A DNA stretch of 35,799 nucleotides, from NCBI RefSeq assembly GCF_000417875.1, contig NW_006920884.1, positions 621,744 through 657,542 on the forward strand. Reading direction: 5' to 3'. Every line of letters starts with the position of its first letter. Position 1 is the first letter of the stretch. This stretch comes from Pseudozyma flocculosa PF-1. Its lineage: Eukaryota; Basidiomycota; Ustilaginomycetes; Ustilaginales; Ustilaginaceae. Shown piece after piece: positions 11,100 through 21,759 of the stretch. The position numbers were made by a program, and so were the translations under genes. Under the pieces are notes generated by a model. The model saw nothing but the letters and a program-made list of their open reading frames with translations, was not told the origin of the DNA and did no database searches.

Positions 11100-12994
11100 G
11101 GCAATCGAGCTTGCTTCTGCTGCCCGTCCGTGCCGTGACATGACGTGCTCGTCGTCCAGCAGCGGCCGGCCCTGGGAGGGAAGCTGCTCGAGCAGGGCAC
11201 CCCAGCACTTGCCATGGGGGTCCCTCTCGCACTCCTCCATCTAATTGTAGGCCGCATCGAGCGGCAGCTTGGTGAACACTGGCAGCAGCGTCGGGTCGTC
11301 GCCCTAGCCCCCGCTGCCGTCCGACTCCGATGTTGCGACGTCCCGTCCGAGGCGCAAGATGACATCCGTATCTGTGGAGAGAAGGGGCAGGAAGAGGCGG
11401 TCCGCGCCGGCGTGCGACCCTACGCCCATCACCTGCCACACTCTGCGCAGCTCGGGCAGCAGATCGAGGGTCTCGGCCGCTTGGTCCGAGGCCAGGACGA
11501 AGAAGCCGTCGTCACGCAGCTTGCCAGAGGCCACGGCATCGGCGACGGGCGCTCTGGAGGAATAAGAATCTGAAGGAACGCATGCGCGCGTCTACCTCGA
11601 AGGCCAGGCATGCCGCCTCGTCGGGCGGTGAAAGAGACCGCTGGTAGAGGCAGCAGCGCTTCGCAGCCCCCTTTTGAGCAGCGCCTGGCGTCGCGCGGGC
11701 CGTGGTGGGGGAGTCGGTCCGCTCGCCTCGAAGTGGAGATGGTGGTGGAACCGTCGGGGATAGCCTGGGTTGTCAGTCACGCCGACAATGGCTCGCCATA
11801 CGTCGTCACGGCACGGACGTGGATCGCAGCAGAGTGGGCAAAGGCTTCGAATCAGGCGAGGACGCGGGTGCGGTATCGGAGGCCCCGGAAACGCCGGTCG
11901 ATGCATCCTCGGGCTCGAACGGCACCAGGAGGAGTTCTTCGGGCGGCGAGAGGGGCGAGCCGAGCAGATCTGCGGCGATGCTGTCGCGGACAGGCATCGC
12001 TGTGTCGTTTCCCATCGCGCGGAGGGCGAGTATGATCCCGGGGTGGTGCTTGCGGAGGACCCGGTCGACGGAACGAGACTTTTCCACAGCCCAAGGCTGG
12101 AGGATGGGGACGATGCGGCCGTAGTGTTCGGTCTTGTCGTACAGTTGGCGCACGGCGTCGCTATGGCGGCAGAGGTACTCGTCGCCGTGGCCATCAAAGG
12201 GCTTTGCGTAGTCGCGCTCGATGCTGTCCGGACTTGGGATCGTTTCGGCGGGGGCGAAGTCTGACGAAGCGGACTCTACCAAGGCCGTAGAGGAGAAGAA
12301 TAGAATCTAGGCTCGGTCGTCAAGATGCTCGCCGAGCACCATGCCGGGCAGACCGGGTCGACTTACGAACCATGCCATGCGTCAGGATGCGGTAGAGGCA
12401 GCGTGCAGTGGCGCTGAGCGTCTCGTCAGAGCTAGCAGCCAGCACCGGCCCCACGATGGCCTCGAGCTGCGGTGGATCTCTCAAGGGACGCTCTCGGCCA
12501 TGGTCACTGATCAGCTGGCGGATCCAATCGGTGACATGCGGGGGCGTGAGGTCCAGGTCTCAGGCAGGCGGTTATCCAGTCGGCAACGGCCGTGCCCAGC
12601 CTCGACATGGCCTGTACAGGATGCAGGACATCGGTATCGCGGCCCCGGATCTCGCTCGAGGCTGCGTAGAGGGCGTTGCGCATGTCCCTGATCGCGACCT
12701 TGGTGTGCTGAATCGAGAAGCGCTCCAGCTCCTCGATCATGGCTCGCGGCGGGTCGCCGTCGGGCTGAGCGATGCCCGTCGCCCGTCGCCCCGCCATCGG
12801 GCCGGGTGAGGCTGCAACAACGAGACTGCGGCGACATCAGCTGCAGAGTTTGACGCCCCGGGCTGACCTTCGCTGGCGACGGCCATGGTCGTTTGCGCGT
12901 CCGACGAGAAAGCCGGCGCCTTCAATACGGTCGAAGGGGACGGTGCGTTAGGATCGGAGCGAGACGGGGTTGTGGCGGTGGCCTTGCCTCTCAT
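11100..12994 (-). pseudogene. Unknown gene, disrupted by frameshifts and in-frame stops
   Basis: I do not recognise the family. Coding segments with strong GC3 follow one another on the minus strand. Exon from MRGKATATT (12994) or MAVASE (12886) to 12868; intron 12812-12867 (GTCAGC...TTGCAG); exon 12367-12811 with IEELERFSIQHTKVAIRD, then a frame change near 12555 to TPPHVTDWIRQLISDHG; a clear intron 12276-12366 (GTAAGT...GTAG) joining THGMV to QSASSDF; exon from 12275 with DAVRQLYDKTEHYGRIVP. A possible small intron follows near 11770-11815 (TGACTGAC branch-like, CCCAG). After a second frame change near 11558 comes LRDDGFFVLASDQAAETLD, then in-frame TAG codons at 11304-11306 and 11241-11243, with coding-like sequence continuing in the same frame (KCWGALLEQLP). 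The two frame changes and two stops argue for a pseudogene, or a badly called stretch of consensus. 5' and 3' limits are uncertain. Confidence 0.55.
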
Positions 12995-13851
12995 CAAGTG
13001 ACGGCAAAGAGCAGACGAGGTGCCAAGGGTCGGGCCGCGGACGTGGCGATGGATTTGACAACTACTGAGGACGTTCTTCCAGGATCCAGGCGCGGGCGGA
13101 AGAGGTGGTGGTGATGGAGGAAGGGGAAGCAAGACAAGCAGTCAGGAGGCAGCGGGGGGCTGCAGGCACCTGCGCTCGTCCAGACGACGTACTGCCCCTG
13201 GCTGGCCCCTGCGTGNNNNNNNNNNNNNNNNNNNNTCGCCCGATGCCATCCCAGCCTCTCTCAGCGCCAATCGGGGAACCCTTCCTCGCCCTCCACTTTG
13301 GCTGCTTGCTCGGCCTCGCGGTTGCGTGAACCGCGCCCAGAAGCACGCCATCGACAACAGCCCCCGCCTGCCCGCCCCGCTCCCTCGCTCGCTCGCTCGC
13401 TGGGCCATGCCACGCCACCCGGCCTTTTAGCAGCGAGACTCCCTCGCGTGCTTGGCGGGGCACGGGTGGCTCGACCGCGGCCGCTCTTCCTCCCGACCCC
13501 CCACTGGGCTCGCCCGGCCTGCCCTCGCCTGGCCTGGCCTGCCATCCGGACCGTCCCGGCCTGCTAGCCCTGTCCGCTCGTGCGTCTTGTCAGCGCCGCG
13601 CTCGTGCTCGCCGCGAAGATCGTCGAACGAGGCCAGGCCGCCTGCATGCAGCGGGGACGACGCCTCGGGTGGTCCTGCCGCTCCCGGCCGCCTGTGGCTT
13701 CAAAAGAGGGGCCACCCGTCGCTCTTGCTGCTTCCTTCTCGCCACCACCACCATCTCGCCTCCCTCTCTCTTCTCCTCTCTCTCTCTCTCAGAGTCACCA
13801 CAGCCAGCTACCCCTTCGTACCACCCCCGCCATCGACTGACCGCTGCCAAG
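12995..13851. promoter_or_regulatory. Intergenic / peroxiredoxin promoter region with assembly gap
   Basis: No convincing gene seen. Includes the N run at 13216-13235. Close to the peroxiredoxin start there is CAAAAGAGGGG (13701-13711), containing AGGGG, the core of the yeast stress response element, and a CT-rich tract at about 13750-13795 typical of fungal core promoters and leaders. Confidence 0.5.
13216..13235. other. Assembly gap (N run)
   Basis: Twenty unresolved bases; the true gap size is unknown. Confidence 0.95.
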
Positions 13852-14944
13852 ATGCCCGGACTTCGCCTCGGATCCATTGCTCCCGACTTCACCGCCGAGA
13901 CCACTCAGTGAGTACCCCGCAGCGAGCGAGGCGAGGAGCGCCGTTTCATCGAGTCGCCACACGCCGACGAGCGGCCGGCCGACGATCCAGGCGCTAGCGA
14001 ATCGCGACGATACAGCAGCTGACCCGCGCACTCCGCCCTCTGCGTCTTCCCCCTCGCTCTCTCTCTCTCTCTTGCGCGCCTGCCGCAGGGGTGTCATCAA
14101 CTTCCACGAGTGGCTCGGCGGCTCGTGGGCTATCCTCTTCTCGCACCCCGACGACTTCACCCCCGTCTGCACCACTGAGCTCGGCGAGGTTGCCCGCAAG
14201 GAGCCCGAGTTCAAGAAGCGCGGCGTCAAGGTTATCGGTGAGTGGCGGCGGTGACGGCCCGGGGCAGCGGTGGAGGAAGCACGAGTGGCTTCGGTGGCAG
14301 CAGCCAAGGCGGACTGAGGGAGGCCGAGGCGTGTGCAGCGAGGGCGGCAAATGTGGCGCAGCTCCTGGGCTCGCCTCTCGGATCGCGTCCGGCGAAGGAA
14401 GGTGGCTGGCCCGGTAGGCTCCTGCAGGCTGTGACGCTGACGACCTAGCCTCGTCCCGCTCCTCTGCTCGGCTCGCCCGCGCGCAGGCCTCTCGGCCAAC
14501 GACATCGCCTCGCACGACGCCTGGGTCAAGGACATCAACGAGGTGGGCAAGACGCAGGTCAACTTCCCCATCATTGGCGACAAGGACCGCAAGGTGGCCA
14601 CCGAGTACGACATGCTCGACGCCCTCGACCCGACCAACGTCGACGCAAAGGGCATGCCCATGACGGTGCGCGACGTCTTCGTCATTGACCCCAAAAAGGT
14701 CATCCGCCTCAAGATTTCCTACCCGGCCTCGACGGGTCGCCACTTTGACGAGATCCTCCGCGTCATCGACTCGCTCCAGCTCGGCGACAAGCACCGCATC
14801 ACCACGCCCGTCAACTGGCAGAAGGGCGACAAGGTCATTGTCCACCCCTCGGTCCAGGGCGAGGAGGCCGACAAGCTCTTCCCCGGCTACGAGACCGTCA
14901 AGCCCTACCTCCGCTTCACCAAGGACCCCTCGACCACCGCCTAG
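13852..14944 (+). CDS. 1-Cys peroxiredoxin, Prx6 type
   Basis: Thiol peroxidase that reduces H2O2 and organic hydroperoxides. Three exons: 13852-13907, 14089-14237, 14487-14944; introns of 181 and 249 nt have GTGAGT donors and CAG acceptors, and the joined frame is 220 residues. The N-terminal half has the peroxidatic motif [14 protein letters not shown] (Cys46), preceded by [16 protein letters not shown]; then [16 protein letters not shown], the DPKKVIRL strand, and the C-terminal Prx6 domain with [15 protein letters not shown]. Cys46 is the only cysteine, so this is a true 1-Cys enzyme that needs an external thiol for resolution. No mitochondrial presequence is seen, so cytosolic action is likely, unlike yeast Prx1. 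Length and motif order match the Prx6 family well. A possible stress element lies about 145 bp upstream. Confidence 0.95.
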
Positions 14945-15442
14945 GCGAGTCAGCAACCCGTTTCGTCGACGGGGCATCCCCGGGCGGCCCTCCGTTCGAC
15001 CAGCCTCGACTCGCTCCGCGTCGGAGCATCAAAAGCCGTAATACGATACCTCGACCCTCTGGCCCGAAGTCTGTGAGACGCCGCCGTCTGTCAGTGTGAT
15101 TGCCCCGGCAGTCACTGAAGTGGGCAAGCGAGCAAGGAAGTGGAAAGCCTGGATCGATGAGGACGGAAGAGCAGCCAGACTCACCGGCGGGACAGCACCA
15201 GCGAAGGGGGCGCCGGAATATCAGGCCGTCCTCGGCGACGAAGGGCAAGGTGCCTCTGGGGCCGGATCGGATCATGCGGTGCGGTGCGCCGCGCCGTAGT
15301 GCGCTGTATATTGTACAAATGAAGAGGATGTCGCGGTCAAGAAAGAGAGGCGGGCGGTGCGTCCGATGACATGCCTTGCCTAGCTGCCGGGAGGTGCGAG
15401 CCAGGGTGGTACCGCTTGTCGCCTGCGCCGAGAGCCACCTGG
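14945..15442. other. Convergent intergenic region
   Basis: About 500 bp between the 3' ends of the peroxiredoxin and AMMECR1 genes. Contains presumably both 3' UTRs; no gene, repeat or clear terminator motif seen. Confidence 0.6.
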
Positions 15443-16225
15443 CTAAGCCTGGCGCTGCTGCTGCTGCTGCTGCTGCCATGCGACGAAATCGCGATAGGTC
15501 TTTGCCATCTTCTCGCTGCGGTAGCGCCGGACGCGGAGGCTGCGGCGGGTGGCGTCGGTGATCCTGCCGTTCCAGCCGGCCTTGCGGATGGCGCTGTCGA
15601 TGGCCTCGACCTTGGACCAGCCCTGGTCCGGGATCACGTCGGGCAGGTAGGTGGCCGTGAGGATGTGGGCGCTCGACGACGACGCTGACCTCTTAGCAGC
15701 AGCAGCAGCGGCGGCGGCGGCGGTGGGAGCGGGGGTCGAAGAGCCTGACGACGAGGATGCGCTGTCATCGCCCGCGGCGGGAGCGAGGGCTGGGTTGGGC
15801 AGGTGGATATAGATGCCGTGCACGCCGACCTCCCAGTCGAGATGGTCCTGGCACTCTTCAAAGGCCGTCAGCAGCGACACGCCGCATTCGAGGCGGGCGA
15901 CCTCCTTGGCCGAGATCGGGTTGAACCGGCGGTCCTTGAAGGCGCTGACCGAGGCGTATTCGGACAGGCCCTCTGCCAGCGGGTAGGGCTCGAACGTGCC
16001 GATGCAGCCGCGCAGCCGCGGCGAGCTGGTGAAGGGGGTCGAGTAGATGTTCCAGGTGACAAAGAGCGGGTACTCTTGCCCCGCATCTGGGAAGGGCAGC
16101 GGGTGCGGTTCGGGCTCGCCGTTGAGCTGGGCGAGGATGACTTGGAAGCAGAAGAAGCAGTGCTCGGCCAGGACCGCCGAGCCTGAGGAGGCGACCTCGC
16201 CGCGCGTGTCGTTGGAGGAAGGCAT
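15443..16225 (-). CDS. AMMECR1-domain protein
   Basis: Single exon, 260 residues, complete from ATG to TAG. The AMMECR1 family (yeast YOR289W) is conserved from archaea to humans; its biochemical role is not settled. The signature LRGCIGTFEPYPLAEGL is present (RGCIGTF at 72-78), with flanking PLFVTWNIYS, FKDRRFNPIS and the C-terminal VIPDQGWSKVEAIDSAIRKA and RRYRSEKMAKTYRDF. A Ser/Ala-rich insert of about 40 residues (nine Ala in a row) interrupts the domain before AHILTATYLPDVIPDQGW, and the protein ends in a Gln run. These low-complexity parts look like local expansions. Head-to-head with the TspO gene across 1.3 kb. Confidence 0.93.
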   Translation of the reverse strand: MPSSNDTRGEVASSGSAVLAEHCFFCFQVILAQLNGEPEPHPLPFPDAGQEYPLFVTWNIYSTPFTSSPRLRGCIGTFEPYPLAEGLSEYASVSAFKDRRFNPISAKEVARLECGVSLLTAFEECQDHLDWEVGVHGIYIHLPNPALAPAAGDDSASSSSGSSTPAPTAAAAAAAAAKRSASSSSAHILTATYLPDVIPDQGWSKVEAIDSAIRKAGWNGRITDATRRSLRVRRYRSEKMAKTYRDFVAWQQQQQQQRQA

Positions 16226-17542
16226 TCCGAGGCGCCGATGCTGTTGATCGAAATGGAAGCGAGCGGAGAGATGCTTGTGTCCGACGTGCTCGGAGCAGGG
16301 TGGCGAGCTCGGACGGGGGGTGGAGGAGCAGGTGGGTCAGATCAGAGATGGAGCTGCCTCGTCTAGCGAGGGCGCTCTGGAAGGCGCGTTGAAAGATGCT
16401 CAAGTCGATGGGATGTCGTGGAAGGGGCTTGTAGGCGACGAAAGCGGCGGAGGCGGAGCGGATGTGTCGGATGAGCTCGCGCGGTGGAGCGCGGTCAAAG
16501 TTGCGAGGGACAAGGGGCAGATAGGGAGGGACCACGAGGCACCGACAACCGACCAGAGAGCGGTGCGGTACGGACCGGGCCAGGCGGGAAGCGGAAAGCC
16601 GGGACTGCGGCCGAGCGATGAGTAACAGAGCGAGCGAGGGACGATGTATGCGGCGACGTTGTGGGGTCTGAAGGTGGTGCAGAAGAGGAAAGCAGGCCGG
16701 TGGTGGGGCCGCTCCGAGGGCCAAAGGTAGGGAGGGAGTGGGGCCAACCCAGCTCGAGAGAGGGGAGCTGGTCCGTGCTTGAGCTCCAACCCTTGGACCG
16801 GCGGAACCGAGACGCAGCTAGCAGAGGCCAGCCAGGCCAAGCGCAGGCCAGGCAGGCCACAGGCAGGCCAGGGTCTACGACGGGCGCAGCGCAGCCAGAT
16901 CAGATCAGATCAGGCAGCCAGGCGCGATGACATCGACCAACAGGCGCGCGCAGGGCCGCGGCCTGCCCAGTCTGCCTCCACTGCCTCGGCTTGCTTGCTT
17001 GCCCGTCAGGCCAGGCCCGACCCTGGCCAGCCCGTACGTGCCAACCCGGTGGTGCAGGCAGGCAGGGCAGATGCCAGGCGCGACCCTGGCCAGGCCATCA
17101 TCGGCAGCAGCACCGCACCGCTTCGCTGCTGCTGGCGGGCAGCCGCGCACCCTACCCGTCCATCCGCCCTCCTTCCTGCCTTTCGCCCCCAAGCTGGGTC
17201 TCGTCCAGGCCCGGCCCCCCCCTTCTGGCGGAATGAGGGTGCAGCTGCTGCGTAGAATTTGTAATCCCGCTCGCTGGGCTGCTCTCGCGCGCGCCAGCCC
17301 GGACCACTTCGGTCGCAAGCCACCCCAGCCATCGCCTTCCTGCCTCGCCTCGCCTCGCCCCGCCGCGTCCTTGGCGGCTGCCCCCGGCCTGGCTGGCTGG
17401 TGGTACAAAAGGGGTCGAGGCCCTCGGGGTCGCGCGGCCCTTCTGGCTCCCTCCACCACCACCACCGACACCATCCGCATCTTCTATACCGACCGACCGA
17501 CCCATCCCCTCGCCCCATCCCCACGCCCAGACACTCGCAAAG
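16226..17542. promoter_or_regulatory. Bidirectional intergenic region, AMMECR1 / TspO
   Basis: About 1.3 kb between divergent genes, without a supported ORF. It contains CAGGC/CCAGG repeats (about 16820-16870), four ATCAG units near 16900-16915, and near the TspO start the sequence TACAAAAGGGG (17404-17414), which includes an AGGGG stress-element core and a weak TATA-like TACAAAA. A (CCA)n tract lies at about 17452-17465. Confidence 0.5.
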
Positions 17543-18579
17543 ATGGCCAACCTTCCCGCCCTCCTCATCGACATTGTAAGTCGGCCCTCGAGCCTCTCCC
17601 TCTGTCTCTTTCCCAGCGGCCCCCGTGTTCTGACTTGGCCCCGCCTCGCACCGTCCCCAACACCTCGACCTCCCATCTTGATCGCAGCCTCGCAACCCGA
17701 TCCTCGCCGTCGGCTTGCCCATCGGCATTGGCGCCATCAACGGCTTCGCCACCAAGGGCGGCAAGTACAGCGCCGACAGCCTGTGGTACAAGTCGCTCAA
17801 GAAGCCCTCGCTCAACCCGCCCAACAACTACTATGGCATCGTCTGGCCCGCCCTCTACGCCGCCATGGGCTACGCCTCGCACCTCACCGTAAAGGCCCTC
17901 GACCGCACCCCGCCCGGCTTTGGCCGCGACCTCACCAAGCGCGCCATGCAGCTCTACTGGGTCCAGCTCGGCCTCAACGCCATCTGGAGCCCCATCTTCT
18001 TTGGCGCCGGCCAGGTCGGACTCGGCCTCCTCAACATCTCGGCCCTCACCGGCACCGTCGTCGCCTGGGCCAACACCGTCAAGGAGGTCGACACCAACGC
18101 CGGCTACCTCGCCCTGCCCTACGTCGGTGAGTGGCGGCGCGTAGCCAGGCAGGCCGCTCTTCGTCTTCGCCCTCGTCATGGCCCTCGTCCTTGCCGGCTT
18201 TGCAGGAGGACGGTTGGAAGCCGAGGACGAGCGAAAATCGTGCCTCGGCGGCTCTTGCATCGCATCGAAGTGCAAGTGGCGCCCGCTGACCTGACCGCTC
18301 GTTGCCCCTCTGCCTCGCCCTTTGCTCTCGGCCTGCAGGCTGGATGGTGTACGCCACCTACCTCAACGCCTCGATCTGGTGGTGAGTGTCCACGATCCGC
18401 CCCGCCTCGCCCCCGCACCGAGCACCGCGCCGCATCGCCGCCGCCGCCGCTTACGACCTCTGACGCCCCTCTTGCCTCCCCCGCCTCCCTCCGTGCCCTT
18501 CCCGTGCCGCTCCCGCCACCGCAGGCAAAACTACGGCTCCGGCTACTTCAACAAGCTGCAGAACAAGGCCAAGGACTAA
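17543..18579 (+). CDS. TspO/MBR family translocator protein
   Basis: Five-helix membrane protein related to TSPO, which binds porphyrins and sterols at the mitochondrial outer membrane or ER and is linked to stress and heme homeostasis. Four exons: 17543-17575, 17688-18126, 18339-18381, 18525-18579; introns 112, 212 and 143 nt with GTAAGT or GTGAGT donors and CAG acceptors. Joined product is 189 residues. Hallmarks: WYKSLKKPSLNPPNNYYGIVW after helix 1, LYAAMGYASHL, the helix 3 LYWVQLGLNAIWSPIFF, and the C-terminal PYVGWMVYATYLNASIWWQN, split by two introns. Length fits the family. The AAGGGG box upstream would suit stress induction, which is an inference. Loop KALDRTPPGFGRDLTKR is somewhat longer than in the bacterial proteins. 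Confidence 0.95.
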
Positions 18580-18888
18580 CGGTGTGCGGCGTTCCCTTGG
18601 AACCTCGTTTCCTGAGCCCCTGACTCTTGCTTGCTTGCTCGCTCGTTTGCCCGCCGTTGCCGCCGATGCTGCCGTCGAGGTCGACTTCGTGCGTGCATCG
18701 TTCAGACGCGCACAAGCCACACACGCTCCCTCTGCTGCGCTCCGTTCGTCTAACTCGCCCCCCATCCCTGCTGTCGCTTCTGTGCCGAGCTGAGCTGCGC
18801 CCGTGTTGGCCAGTGGAAATCAATCAAATGCTAAATCCTTGACACGCGCGGTCCGATCCGATCCGCGATGGCAGTCGGCCCGGGCGGC
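18580..18888. other. Convergent intergenic region, TspO / Vip1
   Basis: About 310 bp between two stop codons. No gene or notable repeat seen; presumably both 3' UTRs. Confidence 0.6.
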
Positions 18889-19235
18889 TCAGGCCTGCTT
18901 GATGGATCCGCGGTCGGTATCGATGCTCTCCCTGCGCTGCTTGATGGGCATGAGCTGTCGATCCGGGTCCTCGAGACCGAAGAAGACGGTGGCGCCCTCG
19001 ACCTGTCCGCGTTCAAGCTGGGCCGCCTCGTAGTTTTCGCGCGCCGAGTGCGCAGAGAGCTTGGCCAGCGCCTCGTCGAGGTCGACGTACGTCGTCAGCG
19101 GCCGTCGCGGCAGCGGCGTCAGCGCGTGCCGCGCATCCAGGTTGATCGAGAGGATGTTGGAGCTGTGCGCACCCTCTGACACGCTGATCAGCAGCGCGTA
19201 CTGCGGCGCCGGCGTCGGTGCTGCCGAAGGCGAAG

Positions 19236-19270
<35 letters not shown>

Positions 19271-21759
19271 GACGAGGACGATGGCTGCGCCGTGGTCGTC
19301 GCCGCCGCCGTCGAGAGCGAGTTGGTCGAGGGCGACTTGTGCAGCGAGCTGTTCGACGACGCGGAGCCGTTGCTGCCGCCGCCGGCCGTCGCGGCCGCCG
19401 CCGTGTTGCGCTCGTAGACCTCAAAGGTGATGCTGGCAAAGTAGTCGAGCGGCGGGATGCGCGGCATGACTATGGGCAGGTCCGAGGCGAGGACGAGGTT
19501 GAGCAAGGTGTGGATGTGCGACTCCTTTGTAAAGTAGAGCGAGCAGAGGCCCTTGGCGTCCTGGGCGGCGCGCAGGTCGTCGACGACGTTGTTGAGCAGC
19601 GGCATCGAGGTGAGGAAGCCAATCTCCTCCTTTTCCTCGGGCGTGATGCCGTACTCGCGCGGGCAGACAAACTGGAAGAGGGCCAGGGCCTTGCTGTACA
19701 GCTCGTGGAGGCGCTCGAGGCGCTTGGCGGCGTCCGGCTCGGCGCGGTCGGCAAAGATGGCCTCGATAAAGGCGCGATTGTGCAGCCCGTCGTGCGACAG
19801 CATGTCGTACAGCTCGCTCGAGCGCGAAGGGTCGTGGGGCTCGTCGTCGTAGTCGTTGAACAGCTTCTCCCACCGCTCGCGGAACAAGGCCGGCGTCTCG
19901 TGGGTGCACCACCGCGCCTGGATCCGCTCCACGTCGAGCGCGCGGTAGTTGTCGCGCATCGTCTGGCGCAGCCCGCGCAGCAGCCCGGCAATCTCGCTGG
20001 CCAGCCGCGACGGAGGCGGCAGCTCGTCGGGCCAGTCGTCGGGCCGCGCGTCGGCCTCGGGCCCGTCGGGCTGCAGCGACCGCTTAAGCTTCTTCTTGAC
20101 GGCGTCCATGACCTCCTTGCCCGCGTTGCTGTCGTCGAGCAGGTCCTTTCGGATGACCATCTCGCGGTCGCCGCTCGACTTGCCGTCGTCGAGGAAGGCG
20201 GCCGCAAAGATCTCGGCCGACGCCGTCACGCGGCGCTCGGAGCTCGTGTAGATGGTGCAGTTGGCGAGGGCGGCGTCGTTCATGATGTTGATGTCGCGCC
20301 GCATATTCTGCCCAAAGTCCTTTGCCTGGTGGCGCGCCGCATGCGAAAACTCGCCGCCCCACTTGATGATGAGCTGCATCTTTTCCAGCTCGCCCGTCTG
20401 CTTGGCGAAGCTGGGCTTCATCTGCACCTTGGTGCCCGGCATGTCCTTTTTGCGCTTGATGACCTCGATGACGAGCTCCAGGTCCTCTTTCTGGGCGCCC
20501 GGCAGCGCGATGGCGCGCTCGGCCGCCGTCGAGACTAGGTCGAGCTGCTGGCGCAGGATGATTTCCTCGCGCCGGCCCTGGAGCAGCTCGATGAGCGGCG
20601 CCGTCCAGGCGTCCTTGACCTTGAACGACCGCTTGAGCTTCTGCTTGGGCGTCCGGTCGCCGTGGCGGAAGACGGTGACGTTGGCCTTGAGCGTCCAGGC
20701 CGATCGCTCGCGCTCGCGCGGCGACACGCTGCCGGCGCTGCTCAGCGGCCGCCGCGGCACGCTCGACTTGCAGAACTTGGCCAGGATCTCGGCGCACTTG
20801 TCATAGTAGAAGTCGTTGCCCTTGACAAAGCTCCAGCCGTTGACGTCGATGACGTAGCTCTTGCCGCCGACGCGCAGCAGGTCGAAGCCGCAGATGTTCT
20901 GCTTGAACGCCTTGGAGATGCTCGTGGCCATGCGCACCTCGTCGTCGCTGAGCTTGGTGATGTAGCGGATCTCCTTGCCGTCCGGGTTGCGCTTGACCAG
21001 GCCGTCAACGACGGGCGACTTGCGCGTCTCGGCGTGCACAAAGTAGGGGCCGATCGTGTACACCTTGATGTCCTCGGCGTTGTCGACGTCCATGAATTCC
21101 TCGTAGATGTAGGAGCCGTCGGTGCGCGGCTCGAAGAGGTTGGGGTCGAATTCGGACGACTTGTTGCCCACCTTGCGGAAGAGGCGGCGCCCGCCGCCCC
21201 CGCGCGCCCGGTCAAAGTAGATGTGGATGTTGTGGTTCTCGCCGCTGACGGGCTTCTCGACGAAGGGCTTGCGGATCTCGCGGCCGTCGATGACGAGCGT
21301 GTCGTAGTCGCGCAGGAAGCTCTCCTTTGCGCCGCGGTCGTGATGGAGGTCGAGGTTGAGGCGCTTCTGCAGGTCCTCGGCCACCTGCGGCTCGATCGTC
21401 GGCCCGCCGTCGCGGTCCAGCTCGATCCGGCGCGGCGTGGGCACGCCGGCCTTGTCGAGGATGGCGAGCACGGCACGGCGGTCCCACAGGATCTGCTGGA
21501 GGCGCAGGTCGTTGACCAGCACCGGCTTGCGCAGGTCGACGTACGAGATGGCCTTTTCCAGCGGGAAGCCCGTCGAGAAGAACGAGATGAGGACGTCGAC
21601 AATGGGCCAGTCCTCGACGGGCTCGTCGAGGATGACCTTGTCGCCAAAGATGGTGACGTCAAACTCCTTGGTGTTTATCAGGCGGTTGAGGATGTTCTGC
21701 ATGGGCTTGGACCGCGCCTTGCGGTCCATGGCCGCCACGCCCAGCTGGATCCGCTCCAT
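18889..21759 (-). CDS. VIP1: Vip1/Asp1-type inositol hexakisphosphate kinase (PPIP5K)
   Basis: Makes 1-position inositol pyrophosphates (1-IP7, IP8) in phosphate signalling, polarity and microtubule control. One exon, 956 residues from the ATG at 21759. N-terminal ATP-grasp kinase domain: MDRKARSKPMQNILNRL, FGDKVILDEPVEDWPIVD, LISFFSTGFPLEKAI, WDRRAVLAILDKAGVPTPRR, FVEKPVSGENHNIHIYF, and the metal/ATP-binding DGSYIYEEFMD and YVIDVNGWSFVKGN. Then a histidine acid phosphatase-like domain with FRHGDRTPKQK (RHGDRTP at 365-371), YTSSERRVTASAE and KESHIHTLLN. Near the C-terminus are Ala/Ser tracts and an 11-Gln run. The N-terminal region before the kinase in yeast Vip1 (about 190 residues) is missing; an in-frame TGA at 21832-21834 blocks direct extension, but a CAG at about 21810 could accept an upstream exon, so the start is uncertain. 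Confidence 0.93.
19239..19271. repeat. (CTG/CAG)n encoding poly-Gln in Vip1
   Basis: About eleven CAG-type codons on the minus strand give the Gln run in the Vip1 C-terminal region. Lies outside both catalytic domains. Confidence 0.9.

Noticed and set aside
19237..20538. 433-residue plus-strand ORF opposite Vip1
   Set aside because: Antisense shadow of a GC-rich conserved coding exon; Arg/Val/Leu-rich, no domain, and the minus strand encodes clear PPIP5K motifs.
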